From assembly GCA_902702965.1 (NCBI GenBank), contig CACRXP010000151.1:89662-153661 (forward strand): a stretch of 64,000 nucleotides of DNA, in the 5' to 3' direction. Numbering within the stretch: position 1 is the stretch's first letter; each line of letters begins with the position of its first letter. The notes below the pieces were generated by a model that was given only the letters and a program-made list of their open reading frames with translations, ran no database searches and was not told where the DNA came from. Both the position numbers and the translations under genes were made by a program. The stretch comes from Spirometra erinaceieuropaei (Eukaryota; Platyhelminthes; Cestoda; Diphyllobothriidea; Diphyllobothriidae). This document shows positions 48,801 through 55,569 of this stretch, piece after piece.

Positions 48801-50402
48801 TTGAGCCCTCGCGCCTGCTTCTTGTACACTGTCCAGGTCTCCGCTCCATACAGCAGCGTTGGCAAAATGACAGTTTTGTACATCTTGAGCTTAGTGCTGG
48901 GGTGGAGACCCTGACGATTCTAGACGATGGAGCCTCGGAGGGGCCACCTCGTTGGCTTTGGTGCTGCCAAAGAGGGTGCTACCCAGGTAGGCGAAGGTGT
49001 CTACGGCTTGCAATGAGTAGCCGTTGACGTCGATGTGAGATGCATTGTAGACAACGTTGGGCGGCGGCTGGTGCATGACAACCATAAGTAAATAATTTCT
49101 TTCGAGATGTCTCGCTTGTTTCGAAGAGGGTGCTAGCCTCTCCTAGCCCTGCTTCCTCAAGCCGGCTCAACGTGTTAGGTGGCAACGCGAGGGCAGGGGA
49201 GACAGCCTACAAATGGTCTCTTCTTTCCGTGCGAGGTGGGACAAAATTGACCCTGTCGGTGGCACTACCCTCATCTGTGTCGGGGTTGGTGTTGCTGGAC
49301 TTTCAAAACGGTCGTTCCTGTTGAGTCGGACCTAGAAAGAAACCGTACTCACGTGTGGCACGTAGGGACGGGGCAAAGTGCCCGGGCAGTCATCGCGCCC
49401 ACTCATATCTTCATTTGTCCCGGCCTAGTCCTGTCAATAGGACACGTTTCGAGAGGGTTGCACACTTTTTATGACGTTCTAGTCATTAGAATCTTCACCC
49501 ACAAGTCACCCCCTACCTCACCGAAATAGTCTTCGTCCTGGTTGAGTATGGACCAACCATCAGTTGATGACGAAATCGCGTTTATATCCGTCGATGGTTG
49601 GGTGGTTTTACTGCAAAGTCCCCCTTATTCACATGTCTTGCCCTGCACTACTTCTTGCGTCTGATCGCCATCCGCCCTTCTGTTTACAGATCATCATCAC
49701 CCATACACCATAATGGAGATGGGCGGTACGCTTGACGTTTACTCGCATATTATCTCTGACAGGATGGCCATTTACCATGTGAACACCGACTTCTCTGTAC
49801 AGACGCCCGAGGACTACATTGCTCTACCTCAGCCAGTGCGTTACGCCAAGTGCGCAGTTGATCCTGTAAGCTGTCTTGCCCCCTGTCTATACAAGTTGTT
49901 TGCGAAACTCGCTGCCCATTTTCTTCCAACTCCTTTACTCCTTTGGGTTTTTGTCACAAACTACTGCCCTTCGCTCCCATATTGGACGCTTTACTTTTGC
50001 TCGTTCAGTGTGAAGAGTGCATCTTCTCTCATACATCACTTCCCATCTTCACACTGACCTTGACCTATGATTAATTCAAACAGTCTTCTCCTCCTCTGCC
50101 ACCAATTATCTTCCTTTTTTATTATATTTTGCCCTCAATTAACAGCCAAGTAAACTGGTCTATATCTTCTGGGAATTGACTGGAGAACTCTCAGTGCTGG
50201 ACTTCTACCGACAGTCGATGCGTTCCCTCAAACCATTGTCAAGTCTCCCACAGGCCGCTGGAGCGCGCGTACACTGTGGTTGCGCCTGGGTGAACCACCG
50301 TCTCTACGTCCTCGGTGGTTTTGGTCACTTTGTGGGTGCGGACAGGCGTCCAACCGCAGCGCGGGACGACTTGCACTGCTACGATCCTCTTACAGATACC
50401 TG
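27433..50402 (+). CDS. BTB-BACK-Kelch (KLHL-type) protein, spliced gene, 3' partial
   Basis: Eight exons join in phase: 27433-27591, 29086-29399, 32726-32819, 32951-33097, 34262-34645, 37662-38124, 49690-49865 and 50146-50402, giving about 664 residues. Residues about 1-115 form a BTB domain ([39 protein letters not shown]). About 115-245 form a BACK domain ([46 protein letters not shown]). From about 275 onward are kelch blades ([32 protein letters not shown], with [12 protein letters not shown] and CYDPLTDTW). KLHL proteins usually bind CUL3 through BTB-BACK and recruit substrates through the propeller; that role is inferred from the family. An in-frame TAA at 27412 supports the start. All introns are GT-AG. 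The last exon ends in phase 2 inside a Trp codon, so at least one more exon lies beyond. I cannot say which KLHL orthologue it is. Confidence 0.9.
27592..29085 (+). other. Kelch gene intron 1
   Basis: It contains only short frames and a GC-rich insert (28038-28429) described separately. Confidence 0.75.
28038..28429. mobile_element. GC-rich insert with 14-bp terminal inverted repeats (MITE candidate)
   Basis: The left end TCGCCTAGGGCTAG (28038-28051) and the right end CTAGCCCTGGGCGA (28416-28429) are inverted repeats with one mismatch. The interior is clearly richer in G+C than the flanking intron and has no coding motif. No obvious target-site duplication is seen. Confidence 0.4.
29086..29399 (+). 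CDS. Kelch gene exon 2 (BTB second half, BACK start)
   Basis: It starts after TTTACAG with [10 protein letters not shown] and continues the BTB ([20 protein letters not shown]) into the BACK domain ([15 protein letters not shown]). It ends in phase 2 at a weak GTTTGG donor (29400). The split Arg codon completes correctly with exon 3. Confidence 0.88.
29400..32725 (+). other. Kelch gene intron 2
   Basis: About 3.3 kb. A SINE-like repeat lies at about 31615-31770; the rest shows no motif-bearing frame. Confidence 0.75.
31615..31770 (+). repeat. SINE-like repeat, family 1 (ACAAAGACAAGGGAGACTG)
   Basis: The signature ACTACCGACAAAGACAAGGG, then GAATGACCATTTCTGG and CCAGTCATACCCAA, is shared with copies near 35345, 39230 and 40075 and, inverted, near 36945 and 46865. 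Copies differ by about 10-20% by eye. Confidence 0.6.
32726..32819 (+). CDS. Kelch gene exon 3 (BACK)
   Basis: It follows a TTTTTAG acceptor and reads [20 protein letters not shown] and [11 protein letters not shown] before a GTACTT donor. This is the BACK segment that precedes the conserved V-x-x-A-x-x-x-W-V motif supplied by exon 4. Confidence 0.87.
32951..33097 (+). CDS. Kelch gene exon 4 (BACK)
   Basis: Forty-nine codons in phase 0, from a TTTCAG acceptor to a GTACGT donor. [13 protein letters not shown]...[18 protein letters not shown] is the classic end of a BACK domain (WV.HD, LL..VRL). Confidence 0.9.
33430..33720 (+). repeat. Degenerate telomere-like array (CCCTAA-type) in intron 4
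   Basis: Repeated variants of CCTAATCTTAAC, AACCCTAA, CTAACCCTG and ACCCTAATCGTAACC fill the stretch. They are imperfect copies of the flatworm telomere unit TTAGGG read on the other strand. A frame at 33554-33847 through it is a by-product of the repeat. Confidence 0.7.
34262..34645 (+). CDS. Kelch gene exon 5 (linker and first kelch blade)
   Basis: It begins [17 protein letters not shown] after a GCGACAG acceptor and carries a Ser/Thr/Pro-rich linker. It then reads [20 protein letters not shown] through [14 protein letters not shown], the first kelch blade and the start of the next, before a GTTCGT donor in phase 0. Confidence 0.87.
34890..35150 (+). repeat. SINE-like repeat, family 2 (GGACATCRTCGG)
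   Basis: It shares GCCACCTGCGCCCACTCTCG, TTGACATTGGG, GAGAGTGCGGCAGATGCTGC and GGACATCATCGGTCACGACG with 46020-46390 and 40800-41050. It is inverted in 54140-54620. Confidence 0.6.
35335..35430 (+). repeat. SINE-like repeat, family 1, partial copy
   Basis: GGACAAAGACAAAGGAGGCT, GGTCATTTCTGACTTGTTAG and CGTCGGCCAGCCTTACACAA match the family-1 signature. Confidence 0.55.
36500..36740. repeat. Short minisatellite with telomere-like core
   Basis: GTAATACAGGTGACTTTGTG and TGTATTACGGGGGAGTGGG flank a GGTTAGCGTTAAGGTTGTAG / GGTTAGGGTTAGG core. The same combination recurs at 50960-51665. Confidence 0.5.
36805..37060 (-). repeat. SINE-like repeat, family 1, inverted copy
   Basis: CTCACCGATCAGGTTAAGG, TTCCGTTGTGCCTTGGGTCT and, further on, AGAAATGGCCATCCGGTCTC followed by CCTTGTCTTTTTC. 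The last part is the reverse complement of the AAAGACAAGGGAGACTG signature. Confidence 0.55.
37662..38124 (+). CDS. Kelch gene exon 6 (kelch blades 2-3)
   Basis: It starts [20 protein letters not shown] after a CTTTAG acceptor and has LFVFGG, an acidic Ala-rich insert (about residues 418-455) and [14 protein letters not shown]. The donor GTATCT at 38125 is chosen because only that site leaves phase 1, which exon 7 requires; the nearby GTACTT gives phase 2. Confidence 0.83.
38203..38716. mobile_element. Long palindrome (about 215-bp arms, about 80-bp loop) with Penelope-like ends
   Basis: Arm 38203-38420 is the reverse complement of arm 38499-38716 with scattered mismatches; for example, CATGCCGGCGTGCTGTAATT is matched by AATTACAGCACGCCGGCATG. 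Toward the outer end of each arm, reading outward, is CCGACGATGGAAGC, a small hairpin, then GAGAC/AGAC followed by GTCAGGC and ATTAAACC. This parallels the hammerhead-like part and following sequence of the Penelope insertion at 22515-22570. It looks like two Penelope ends in opposite orientation. Confidence 0.7.
39094..39120 (+). other. G-run cluster with G-quadruplex pattern
   Basis: Five G runs of 3-5 bases separated by TA, T, A and A satisfy the usual four-run quadruplex pattern on the plus (sense) strand of the kelch intron. Folding is inferred from the pattern only. Confidence 0.6.
39125..39539. repeat. Element with about 115-bp inverted ends around a tRNA-like, family-1 centre
   Basis: The left end GCTCACCGACCGTTTTACGG through CCAACCAGCAGCCGCACAGC is matched in reverse by the right end GTGCGGTTGCTGGTTGG...CCCGTAAAACGATCGGGGAGC. 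The centre carries the family-1 signature. On the minus strand it also has a tRNA-like stretch, GTGACTCAGTGGTTGG (A-box-like) followed by GGTCACGGG (degraded B-box). This suggests a tRNA-derived SINE duplicated in inverted form. Confidence 0.6.
39545..39990 (-). pseudogene. Penelope-like reverse transcriptase fragment
   Basis: Minus strand: [14 protein letters not shown], an RT palm motif A with its Asp, then [20 protein letters not shown] and [10 protein letters not shown], the Penelope GxPMGSPxSGxxAE box with Gly changed to Glu. Then [14 protein letters not shown], the YVDDTFVI active-site box with both key positions altered. The catalytic change and the truncation show a dead copy. The open frame then runs on into the adjacent inverted-end element by chance. 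Confidence 0.82.
40060..40215 (+). repeat. SINE-like repeat, family 1
   Basis: AAAACAAGGGAGACTAGAAT, CAGCCAGACATACCCAATCC and a degraded tRNA B-box region GAGATTCAAACCCACG. This supports a tRNA-derived origin for the family. Confidence 0.6.
40216..40600. repeat. Single-arm copy of the ACTTAAGTAG palindromic family
   Basis: CTGAAACGCATTTTTGTCTC, GGATTACGTAAGTAG, AAAAATGACTACCTAAGTAG and CCAATTATATTTTGCAGTAAACATGCA are in the order found in the left arm of 43404-44180 and in 1050-1292. Confidence 0.65.
40800..41050 (+). repeat. SINE-like repeat, family 2
   Basis: GGAGTGTGCGGTAGGTGCTG, GTGCACAAATCACCGCCGTTG and GGACATCGTCGCTTATGACG match the family-2 signature. Confidence 0.55.
41080..41860 (+). 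pseudogene. RTE-like retrotransposon, 3' end (RT C-terminus and C2H2 fingers)
   Basis: Plus-strand remnants run in family order: [45 protein letters not shown] and [11 protein letters not shown]. Then come C2H2-like units [18 protein letters not shown] and a second ending [11 protein letters not shown], then [15 protein letters not shown]...HIHKN. Frame changes break it. It parallels the element at 47455-49185 but is older. In the kelch intron it lies in sense orientation. Confidence 0.68.
42190..43400. other. Intron 6 stretch without recognisable features
   Basis: AT-rich, with only short chance frames and no repeat-family match that I could see. Confidence 0.4.
43404..44180. mobile_element. 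Large palindromic element (about 280-bp arms), ACTTAAGTAG family
   Basis: The left arm 43404-43690 (TATAATAATTCAGTAACCTC, GCCGGCTTTCGAAAGAACTT, AATGACCACTTAAGTAGCAC, CTCTTTGATTTTTGATGCCT) is the reverse complement of the right arm 43915-44180 (for example AGGCATCAAAAATCAAAGAG and AAGTTCTTTCGAAAGCCGGC). The central spacer of about 225 bp is unpaired. No transposase is encoded. It is either a foldback/MITE-type element or two inverted copies of the unit seen at 40216-40600. Confidence 0.75.
44230..44345 (+). repeat. SINE-like repeat, family 2, short copy
   Basis: ACAAGTCACCGTCCCTGCAT, CTGCTGCGGGACACGCGGTG and GGACATCGTCGG...AACGATCGAAC match the family-2 3' part. Confidence 0.55.
44925..45300 (-). 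repeat. tRNA-derived SINE, two partial copies
   Basis: TTCATATTGACCCAAC(T/C)GTG, AAAAA(C/A)TCGGCGCCTC and a B box (GGTTCAAATCC or GGTTCGAATCC, minus) occur at both 44930-44990 and 45230-45290. The second copy lacks the D-arm part. A TGATATTTTGGCAGATTTTG segment is repeated in inverted form around the second copy (45207-45226 and 45297-45322). Confidence 0.6.
44956..45040 (-). tRNA. tRNA-like sequence (Tyr-like GTA loop), probably a pseudogene or SINE head
   Basis: On the minus strand GGGGCCTC and GAGGCGCC can form an acceptor stem with one mismatch. GTAGCTCAGGCGGTTAGAGC is a good D arm and A box. GTTTG-CTGTACT-AAAAC is an anticodon arm with centre GTA, and GTGGGTTCAAATCC is a B box. The variable region is unusually long (about 12-14 nt), one anticodon-stem pair is broken and the T stem is imperfect. 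A partial second copy nearby argues for a tRNA-derived repeat over an active gene. Confidence 0.5.
45482..45668. repeat. Small palindromic repeat (GAGGAAATTAATGCG family)
   Basis: CCGAGGAAATTAATGCGCGA near the left end and its near-exact inverse (CACGCATTAATTTCCTCGG) near 45630-45650 enclose a spacer with GGACCATGCCTGAAAAGGTC. A diverged single arm is at 51216-51326. Confidence 0.6.
45761..45816. repeat. (TG)n microsatellite
   Basis: Twenty-eight uninterrupted TG units. The His/Thr-rich frames crossing it are artefacts. Confidence 0.97.
46020..46390 (+). repeat. SINE-like repeat, family 2, long copy
   Basis: The most complete plus-strand copy: GGTTGGCAACTGATGGG, GTCAGGCTGCAGTGGTTTCT, GCCACCTACGCCCTCTCTCG, TTGACATCGGGCCCAGGTGG and GGACATCGTCGGCAACGACG. 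The segment 54140-54620 is the same element in reverse. Confidence 0.65.
46775..47460 (-). repeat. Inverted copies of SINE-like families 1 and 2, mixed
   Basis: 46865-46910 holds the inverse of the family-1 signature (GGCCATCCCAGTCTCC, CGTCTTTGTCGGTGTC). 46990-47110 and 47380-47460 hold the inverse of the family-2 3' part (CGACGATGTCCATCG, CCACAGCA). The two family-2 pieces are about 350 bp apart. Confidence 0.5.
47455..48400 (-). pseudogene. C2H2 zinc-finger tail of the RTE-like element
   Basis: The finger [20 protein letters not shown] with a following CTSD lies at about 48300-48370. Further fingers appear in shifted frames, with repeated RIHR-TxTGEPVP linkers and [20 protein letters not shown] near 47820-47950. 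A unit of about 315 bp carrying two finger-like segments is present twice. The fingers belong to the retroelement; such tails probably bind nucleic acid, but their role is not shown here. Confidence 0.7.
48404..49185 (-). pseudogene. RTE-like RT C-terminal region
   Basis: 48404-48883 is open for 159 codons: [19 protein letters not shown], then [35 protein letters not shown] and [14 protein letters not shown], then [17 protein letters not shown] and the LRW-SGH-R pattern are hallmarks of flatworm RTE-like proteins just after the RT. The upstream VVMHQPPPN and [13 protein letters not shown] blocks are in other frames, so at least one frameshift disables it. Confidence 0.82.
49690..49865 (+). 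CDS. Kelch gene exon 7
   Basis: It follows TTTACAG and, after two bases completing an Asp codon, reads [18 protein letters not shown] and a diverged blade, ending CAVDP at a GTAAGC donor in phase 0. It lies about 11.6 kb downstream of exon 6, but the phase match and the exact join to exon 8 support it. Confidence 0.75.
49866..50145 (+). other. Kelch gene intron 7
   Basis: A 280-bp pyrimidine-rich intron between a GTAAGC donor and a TTAACAG acceptor; no internal feature. Confidence 0.75.
50146..50402 (+). CDS. Kelch gene exon 8 (last visible kelch blade)
   Basis: Phase 0 entry after [42 protein letters not shown] and [12 protein letters not shown], ending within the Trp codon at GTAGGG. The GG doublet and Y-D-x-x-x-x-x-W pattern are kelch hallmarks. 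The next exon is not found before base 64000. Confidence 0.85.
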
Positions 50403-50960
50403 GTAGGGTACCTCCCACCTCCCTCCATTTTCGCTTTTGCAAGGGCCAGCACTCACAGCATGACGCGGAGGTGCTGCTGTAGTGCCAGTCGCAAACTTAT
50501 TCCAAGAGCTGGGCACAAAAAGTCATTCAGAAAAGCCGGATTGTAGAGAATTGGTTTGCCCAGTCAGATGTCAGTGAGTAAGTAGAACACACACAATTGT
50601 TGAAGTGCTTAAGACAGAATTATGGGAATGCTCCGTAAAAAACCAAACCTCCTCGTAGCAGCGCACCCCTCTGATCTGCGATCTACTCAGATAAGCCACC
50701 GCTTTGGGCACAACTGTCGGCAAGTCTCAACGTTTCCACTCCGCCACCGTTAACTCATCTTCCACACGCTCGCTGATTGGTCGATTTAATAATTGGCTCT
50801 CAAGCGGCTGCGGTTCCTGTCTGCACTCACCGCCACACTCTTGTATGCTTCCCTTTAACAGGGGGTATCTACTCATCTTTCTCTCTCAAACTTCAGATCT
50901 CGAAGCATGGGTTTCGAACAGCCTCTTCCTTTACAAGTTGCCTGAATTAGAAGATCATAT
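50403..50960 (+). other. Start of kelch gene intron 8, nothing recognised
   Basis: It follows the GTAGGG donor. Frames at 50280-50546 and 50704-50973 have no kelch pattern. Confidence 0.5.
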
Positions 50961-51665
50961 ATCTTGCGCCTGATTCCAAGGGGGACACCTACTCCCGTGT
51001 TTTAACTTCAACTCTAACCTCAACCCTGTGGGGCACGGGAGTATTGCCCTGCGTACTGCAGTTGACCTCGCGTTAAATTTCAGGAAAGCTACTTACTCAA
51101 GTGCCCAACTTCAATCCTGACACTAATCCTTACTCTTATGTGATTATATATCGTACTGATAACACTGGTAGTAGCTGTTAGCTAGTACCGGTTATGCCGC
51201 AGTAGCTGATAGATTTCAGCTCAAATCTTCATTCCAACCTTTGGACCGTGCCTGAAAATGTCGGTTCCTTAGGATTTACTCCAAGTTCGCGCATTGATTT
51301 CCTCAGAAATTAAACAAGGCAATTCTAACTCTCTCAGCCCTAACACTAGCCCTCACAACCCCAGTCCTAACCCGCCTAATCCTAACATTAACCTTAAACT
51401 GCCACCCTTAACACTACCCTCATAACTCTGATCCCCCTAACCGTCACACTAGCCCTAACCAACCAGGCAATTTAGGTCAAGGCCATGTGTACTACGGGGG
51501 ATCCATATTCCCATGTTCAACATCCAACACTAGCACGCCTAGCCATAGCTTTAGCTCCGACACTAACCCGCGTAAACCTTAACCCTAACTCCAATAACCC
51601 TAGCCCCTATGAAATTTGGTGCCAAGTCACCTGAAATACGCGGGGATACCTATTCTTGTGCCCTA
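50960..51665. repeat. Minisatellite of telomere-like and TACGGGGGA-type units
   Basis: Runs of degenerate CCCTAA (CCCTAACACTAGCCCT, TAACCCGCCTAATCCTAAC) alternate with a motif near GTAYTACGGGGGAxxCxTATTCCCxTG at about 50965-51003, 51480-51520 and 51620-51660. An inverted copy is near 51025-51065. A related stretch lies at 52240-52330. Confidence 0.65.
51216..51326. repeat. Single-arm copy of the GAGGAAATTAATGCG repeat
   Basis: GGACCGTGCCTGAAAATGTC and ATTTACTCCAAGTTCGCGCA then TTGATTTCCTCAGAAATTAA match the right half of 45482-45668. Confidence 0.6.
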
Positions 51666-51669
51666 CCAT

Positions 51670-53178
51670 TGATTTCAATTGTTTATTTTTCGTAAAAATG
51701 TTAGCTGACTGGATCCCACTTCAAAAATGGTACCAAAACCACTATTTTCATCATGACGGCTTTCCGTTTTTATGTCTTCATTACGTCTTCGCTTGGCTCT
51801 TTCTCATTATTTGTAATTTTCTACCTTTTTCTTCCATTCATCCTTAGGTTTTAAGGGGGAGGTTACTTTGTGATAATTTGTTGAATCAGCCCCTATTAAT
51901 CTGGTCCCCACTTGTTCAAATTTCACTTTGAAACGACTGTTTATATGAATTAGAATTAAGACAGTCCGTAGAAAACTGCCAAACCCAGTAACTTAGCATC
52001 TGTAAGCAATGCTTCCGTTGACAGAAGTAGTGTATTCTATTTCCCAGAAATTCCGATTCGGTGACGTAAGCATCTAGATTGAAGGTCGCCGGACTTTTCA
52101 GGAATTTTTCACTAGTATTAGGTTCCCTAACTAACTTATTGAGTGGCACATCCGATTGGACGCAAGAACAAAGGCCCTCCGTACTATGGGTGGCCTTGCG
52201 CCAAATTCAATGTTGAATACCTATTTTAATGTCCTGACATTGACCCCCAACACCGACTCAACCCTAACACCAATCCTAATCCTCTGTGATATGAAGGAGA
52301 CCATATTCCTACGCCCTACTACGTATCCTTCCGAAACGGGGGTTGATCGGTCGTCTTTCCCTTCCCTAGGTCTGAAGTACTGCTCAGAGAACAACGGGTG
52401 CCCCGAGCCATGTGCCACTGCGTATGCTTGAGAATGTGAGCAGCTGTTGACACAAGCTGAGGAAATGTGAGCAAAACAACCAGACCAAGTAAAGAAAACG
52501 ATAAATAGATTTTTCGGCGAACGGATAATACGCTGTCTGTACGTGCAGGTGTTTGCCAGCATTTATTATCCGGCTGATGACGCTGGACCTTGGTACCTCA
52601 TCAATTACTGAAGTCTTTCCTCAAAGTTTGGGCAAGTTACCCCTCTCTTTACCCGCCCCCCCCCCCACCGCACGCTGTGCGCGCGTATCCCCTCTGACCG
52701 TCTACCACTGCTGCCTTTCTGTGACTGATAAACAAGCCTGTCGGTACTTTTGTGTCACCCCCGTGTCTGTGTTCGTGGCTTCGCCTCGCTCTAGTCATTC
52801 ATTTCTTTGGATCCAGTTAATATCTTTCGTCTTCGTCTCTCTTTCTCTCTCTTATGTCCCACCACCGCGGGCATGTCCTTTCAACCGGTCCTTTATACCT
52901 ACGTCGTTTTCAGTCTCTCTCAACTTACCATAATCACGACACATCGGATCCTGGCGACCATTCATCCTGCTCTTCACGACTTCTTAGTTTACCCTTTTCC
53001 ACTTACATTTGTTTTTTTGTTTTTCCGCTGTTGCTTTTGCCCATCGTAACAGAACCTATGTTGGCTGATAATTTTCCATTTTCCCTGAACCTTTCCATAG
53101 ATCCCGTTCACGCATCCATCTTTCCTTCAGACACTTTTTCGCGCTGTAGGCCTCGACGTCCTTTCTGTTGTGTCTGCT

Positions 53179-53221
<43 letters not shown>

Positions 53222-54140
53222 GCCGGAAGTGACTTGTTTACGATCGCGAGACGCGAGCCAACTTATGCGTCACGCATCTCTGCCCTGCCCTGCCTTGTTT
53301 GGTTCAGTTCGTCCGTCATGCGCTGAGCATGGGCTCGATATTATTTGGGGCAAATGTTTACGCTCGGTCGTAGAAGGCCATCAGGTCGCCGGAACTTGTG
53401 AGTAAGTTACGTTAAATGATTCCAAATTGCCTGGCAGTCTTTGACCGCATCCGTTCCAAGGGAAAGTTAGGGGCAATTTAGAATATTGAGCCCTGAAAAC
53501 CAGCATTTTCTTTGAGCATCGTTAAGATATTGCACAGTCTACTTCTGGATGTGAATGTTCAGTGTAAGACATGGGCCGCGTTTTCACTCGCTTTGTCTCG
53601 TTTGCAAGGTTTCGGTTTTTCTTGCTTTCGCTATCGCAATCGATCCCAAGTTCCTTGGAATCCTTCCCTGTTCGGTTGGAAAAGTAGACGCAGGAGAGGA
53701 GACATGTTGGATTGCTAAGTGCATGCGAGCAAATATTGGATAATCCTGTGAGCGAAATAGGTCAGCCTTCTGGGACGCAGAAATACGACCGGAGATAAAT
53801 AGGATACTTCGAGGAAGTTGGGCCATGCTGGTCTTCACAGTGACCTTAACACCTTATGAAGTGGCTAAGTATTTTGGGCCGGCATGAACTATACTAACTC
53901 AACTGCAGAATCCTGCACGTCCTGTAATTGGTAGCAAGTAGTTCGAGCGCATCGACTGCGTAAATGTGAAAGAGTTACTTAATCTACGTCTCCGGGTCCG
54001 TTCTCTATGGCATTCATCAGAATTTGCTCATATTGAATGAGTTTTGTACGGCTAAGATTGGGATTTATTGAGCGCCAAAAAGGTGGCTCTTTTAGATCAC
54101 TCGCGGATTTTGCCTGACGCTTGTATTCTCTGTTCTGAGG
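51670..54140. other. Kelch intron 8 or intergenic stretch without recognised gene
   Basis: It contains a poly-C run near 52660-52673, a TG microsatellite and pyrimidine-rich tracts (52780-53050). No frame shows a known domain, and no kelch blade that could continue exon 8 was found. Confidence 0.45.
53180..53218. repeat. (GT)n microsatellite
   Basis: Nineteen or twenty uninterrupted GT units. The Cys/Val-rich frame across it is an artefact. Confidence 0.96.
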
Positions 54141-54620
54141 TGATCTTACAAGTCTTAAGCAGCAGCACGCGACAGTTCGACCGTCGATTCCGACGATGTC
54201 CCTCGTATGTTACACAGCAGCGTGAGAGCAGGCCGGGTGACTTGTGAATCAGTTAAAGCGTTAGTAGGCTTGCGAAGCTTCTACCACACTCTCCTCTCCA
54301 GCTTGGGCCCAGTGTCAAGACATAGTCAGGATGACTGCAGTCGGGAATGGGCGTAGGTGGATGTTAAGGCAAAACCCCACACCTAGGCCTACCACCACAC
54401 CCCCTGGACAACAACAACCACTTGACCAGGGTTTTAATCGACAACAAGAGCGACGGCCGGTCCGGCCGGAGTCGCTCCTAGGGGTGCCGCCACACCTGAC
54501 TCGGATCCCACAGAATGGGATTGCCGTAGAGGCCACATTAAGAAGGAGCCACTGCAGCATGACACTGGGCTGACTGTGAGGCTCAAGTTTGCCGTCAGTC
54601 GGCAACCTTCCAAGCCACGG
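54140..54620 (-). repeat. SINE-like repeat, family 2, inverted long copy
   Basis: In reverse it reads GGTTGCCGACTGACGGCAAA, AGCCCAGTGTCATGCTGCAG, TGGCTCCTTCTTAATGTGGC, TTGACACTGGGCCCAAGC and GGACATCGTCGGAATCGACG, co-linear with 46020-46390. Confidence 0.65.
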
Positions 54621-54894
54621 CTTTTAGCGCACCGTAATAACTTGAAGGGCATCAGACTTATTATAGTGAGGAAGGTGCGCTGAGTCGTCGATCTCACGCT
54701 CTATTCCCAGTCCCCAGCCACTTTCCTGGCCGGTTAGCTGTCTCATGCGGGGTATGGCGCAGTAGCTGGCTGAGGTAGGGAGTTCGTCCGCGCGCGCCAC
54801 ATGCACGACATGGCCCCCCGGTGGCATGGGATTTTGGAGGGTGTTTACGTGTTGCATGTATTAATGGGGAATGTGTGGTAATGAGGTCGTTCAT

Positions 54895-55560
54895 GCGGTA
54901 GTTTACCGCAGGTTTTTATGACCTACTAGGCCTGTGTGGTGAATGAATGGGCGTGGACAGTTGATGCGGATGCGCCGAGTGTATGTGGATGCCCCAGACA
55001 CTGGTTTGCCGGTCTCTGGGCGACGGATTCGCGAGTGACCTAGTGGGCCGATGTGCGGGGCAGTGTGGGCAGGGTAGGTCGGGAGTGTCAGATCCGGTTT
55101 CAACGGTGCTGGTTGTGCCCGTGGGCGCACTGGGCGACGGGATTGTGATTGAGCCAGGCATGGCGGGTGTGCGAGGCGTGTCGATACTGCGGTGGATTCC
55201 GCTGTCGGGGATACGCCTGTGACCGAGTAGGCCCACGCGGTGGATGAATGTGCGTGCACGGTGAACGCGGATGCGGCAAGTGTATGTTGGTGTTTCAGGC
55301 ACTGGTTCGCCAGTCATAGTGCGATGGATTTGCAAGTGACCGACCAGGTCGATGTGTGAGGTGGATGCGCGACCTCAATGAGGACAGGTTGGGACCGTCC
55401 ACATCGCTGGAGCTGGCGGTGTTGGTAGTGGTGGTAGTAAAGGATGGGCTGTTGACGGGTGTCAGGAGCCTTTCTGTCGGTGGCGAGGGTGGTAGAGGTG
55501 TTTGCGTTCGTTATCGCCGTAGTACTTCTACATAGAAATTGGAGGTGCTGGTGGCGAAGG
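54895..55560 (-). pseudogene. C2H2 zinc-finger tail of a second RTE-like copy
   Basis: Very similar, nearly co-linear and in the same orientation as 47480-48060; for example, GTGGACAGTTGATGCGGATG, GCCCCAGACACTGGTTTGCC and GAGCCAGGCATGGCGGGTGTG are shared. Minus-strand fragments include [20 protein letters not shown] and PCPHCPAHRPTRSLANP. No RT remains, so it is strongly 5'-truncated, abutting the Gypsy remnant near 55560. Confidence 0.72.
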
Positions 55561-55569
55561 CAATGCGTT

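Larger units (their letters stand above)
47455..49185 (-). mobile_element. RTE-like non-LTR retrotransposon, 3' half
   Basis: A 5'-truncated element read on the minus strand. Its RT C-terminal region (48404-49185) is followed by a C2H2 finger tail (47455-48400). It starts in the region just after the catalytic RT box (VVMHQPPPN near 49075) and shows the TYLGST-type box as FAYLGSTL. It ends just past a TTTACCGCAGG stretch that recurs at the end of the second copy at 54895. Confidence 0.8.
38125..49689 (+). other. Kelch gene intron 6 (about 11.6 kb, repeat-rich)
   Basis: The interval between the phase-1 donor at 38125 and the acceptor before 49690. It hosts two large palindromes, a Penelope RT fragment, tRNA-derived sequences, SINE-like repeats, two RTE fragments and a TG microsatellite, each listed separately. 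42190-43400 shows nothing I can name. Confidence 0.72.

Noticed and set aside
52854..53405. 183-codon frame with a Val/Cys run
   Set aside because: It spans the (GT)n tract and has no domain or supporting splice context.
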